NCBI GenBank assembly: GCA_003427395.1
Contig: BFEA01000099.1
Coordinates: forward strand, 3,222,124 to 3,286,123
Source: Chara braunii
Taxonomy: Eukaryota; Streptophyta; Charophyceae; Charales; Characeae
Length of the DNA: 64,000 nt
Direction: 5' to 3'
Below are positions 63,645 through 64,000 of this stretch, one piece after another. The notes below the pieces were generated by a model, which was not told the origin of the DNA, made no database searches, and worked only from the letters and a program-made list of their open reading frames with translations. Within the stretch, counting starts at the first letter, position 1; each line of letters opens with the position of its first letter. The position numbers were made by a program, and so were the translations under genes.

Positions 63645-63676
63645 GCATATGCGTTATGTTTGGAGGAAGAAGGTAG
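63645..63676. mobile_element. Right half of a family A MITE fused to a SINE edge
   Basis: GCGTTATGTTTGGAGGAAGAAGGTAG is the right arm of the hairpin family, preceded by poly(A) instead of a left arm, and followed by GGCCGCTGGATG as at a SINE head. Confidence 0.5.
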
Positions 63677-63860
63677 GCCGCTGGATGTGTGTCTTTGTCC
63701 ATCCATCTATATCAAAAGAAAAAAAAAACAAGGACATTCACAGTAGGACATTTTCAACTGAATTTTGCGGGCCGGATACGTCCCAGAGAGTCCAAGTGCT
63801 ACAGTAGTAAGCCCTAAGTAGAATTACTGCATAGTTCGTCGACGGTCATCACTATCGATC

Positions 63861-63973
63861 AGGGCATACTCGCACTCTCACTTTTGTGACCGAACTCTGG
63901 TAGACGTAATTGTCATCACATAGATCCACTACGATCAGGTACATCTGGGGAAGTCGCAGTGCGAGTATGCTCC
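63861..63973. mobile_element. Hairpin MITE, family B, copy 2
   Basis: AGGGCATACTCGCACT at the left is mirrored by AGTGCGAGTATGCTCC at the right, 113 bp in total, with weaker inner pairing. Confidence 0.6.
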
Positions 63974-64000
63974 CAAGCCAATTTTCCTTCGTGCGGTCAT

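Overview
The window is repeat-dominated DNA from a eukaryotic nuclear genome. I would place it in the green lineage (streptophytes). The evidence is a plant-type CYSTM protein, a plant SINA-like RING protein, L1-like LINEs with a zf-RVT C-terminus, a Ty3/Gypsy chromovirus with a chromodomain, tRNA-derived SINEs and U6 snRNA retrocopies. A charophyte such as Chara is my guess for the species; it is an inference and is not proven by the sequence. Gene density is very low. Only two conventional intact protein genes are convincing: a CYSTM protein at 11866-12123 (+) and a SINA/SIAH-type RING protein with a C-terminal membrane segment at 45031-46026 (+).

Layout. 1-1.4 kb: two arrays of degenerate ~122-bp and ~100-bp repeats. 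1.4-5.3 kb: no recognisable gene. 5.9-9.7 kb: a long solo-LTR-like element (TGTGAC...CGTCACA, GGTA target duplication) with a TATA box and a decayed unknown ORF; a second copy lies at 57.8-60.35 kb. 9.8-19.5 kb: tandem repeats, the CYSTM gene and a cluster of U6-derived sequences. 19.6-26.3 kb: SINEs, hairpin MITEs and an array of tRNA-like A-box units. 26.6-29.0 kb: a decayed Ty3/Gypsy gag-pro-RT, cut off where an L1-like LINE (29.04-32.5 kb, minus strand) is inserted. 35.1-36.9 kb: the 3' end of a chromovirus on the minus strand (integrase tail, chromodomain, polypurine tract, 3' LTR). 38.7-43.6 kb: LINE tails and a second L1-like LINE (+). 44.4-46.0 kb: a TTCnnGAA-rich block and the SINA-type gene. 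46.3-53 kb: satellites. 53.8-54.5 kb: a PIF/Harbinger-like element. 60.4-62.8 kb: a third LINE, split by a solo LTR of the 36-kb chromovirus. 63.2-63.6 kb: a long-TIR foldback element.

The most unusual signal is a 115-bp repeat at 47875-47989. On the minus strand it carries, in order, the conserved hammerhead-ribozyme elements: CTGATGA, a 5-bp stem II hairpin, GAAA, a minimal stem III and a GTC cleavage triplet. It sits inside a (TA)n microsatellite. A 5'-truncated, nearly identical copy lies inside another (CA)n/(TA)n tract at 12199-12289. This looks like a small ribozyme-bearing retroelement, although I could not find a complementary stem I. Other notable signals are a TA-targeting hairpin MITE family with at least eight copies, one of which interrupts a SINE so that paralogues give the empty site; LINE 3' ends carrying a hairpin whose stem sequence differs between copies while pairing is kept; and two long LTRs sharing an unknown ORF that is broken differently in each.
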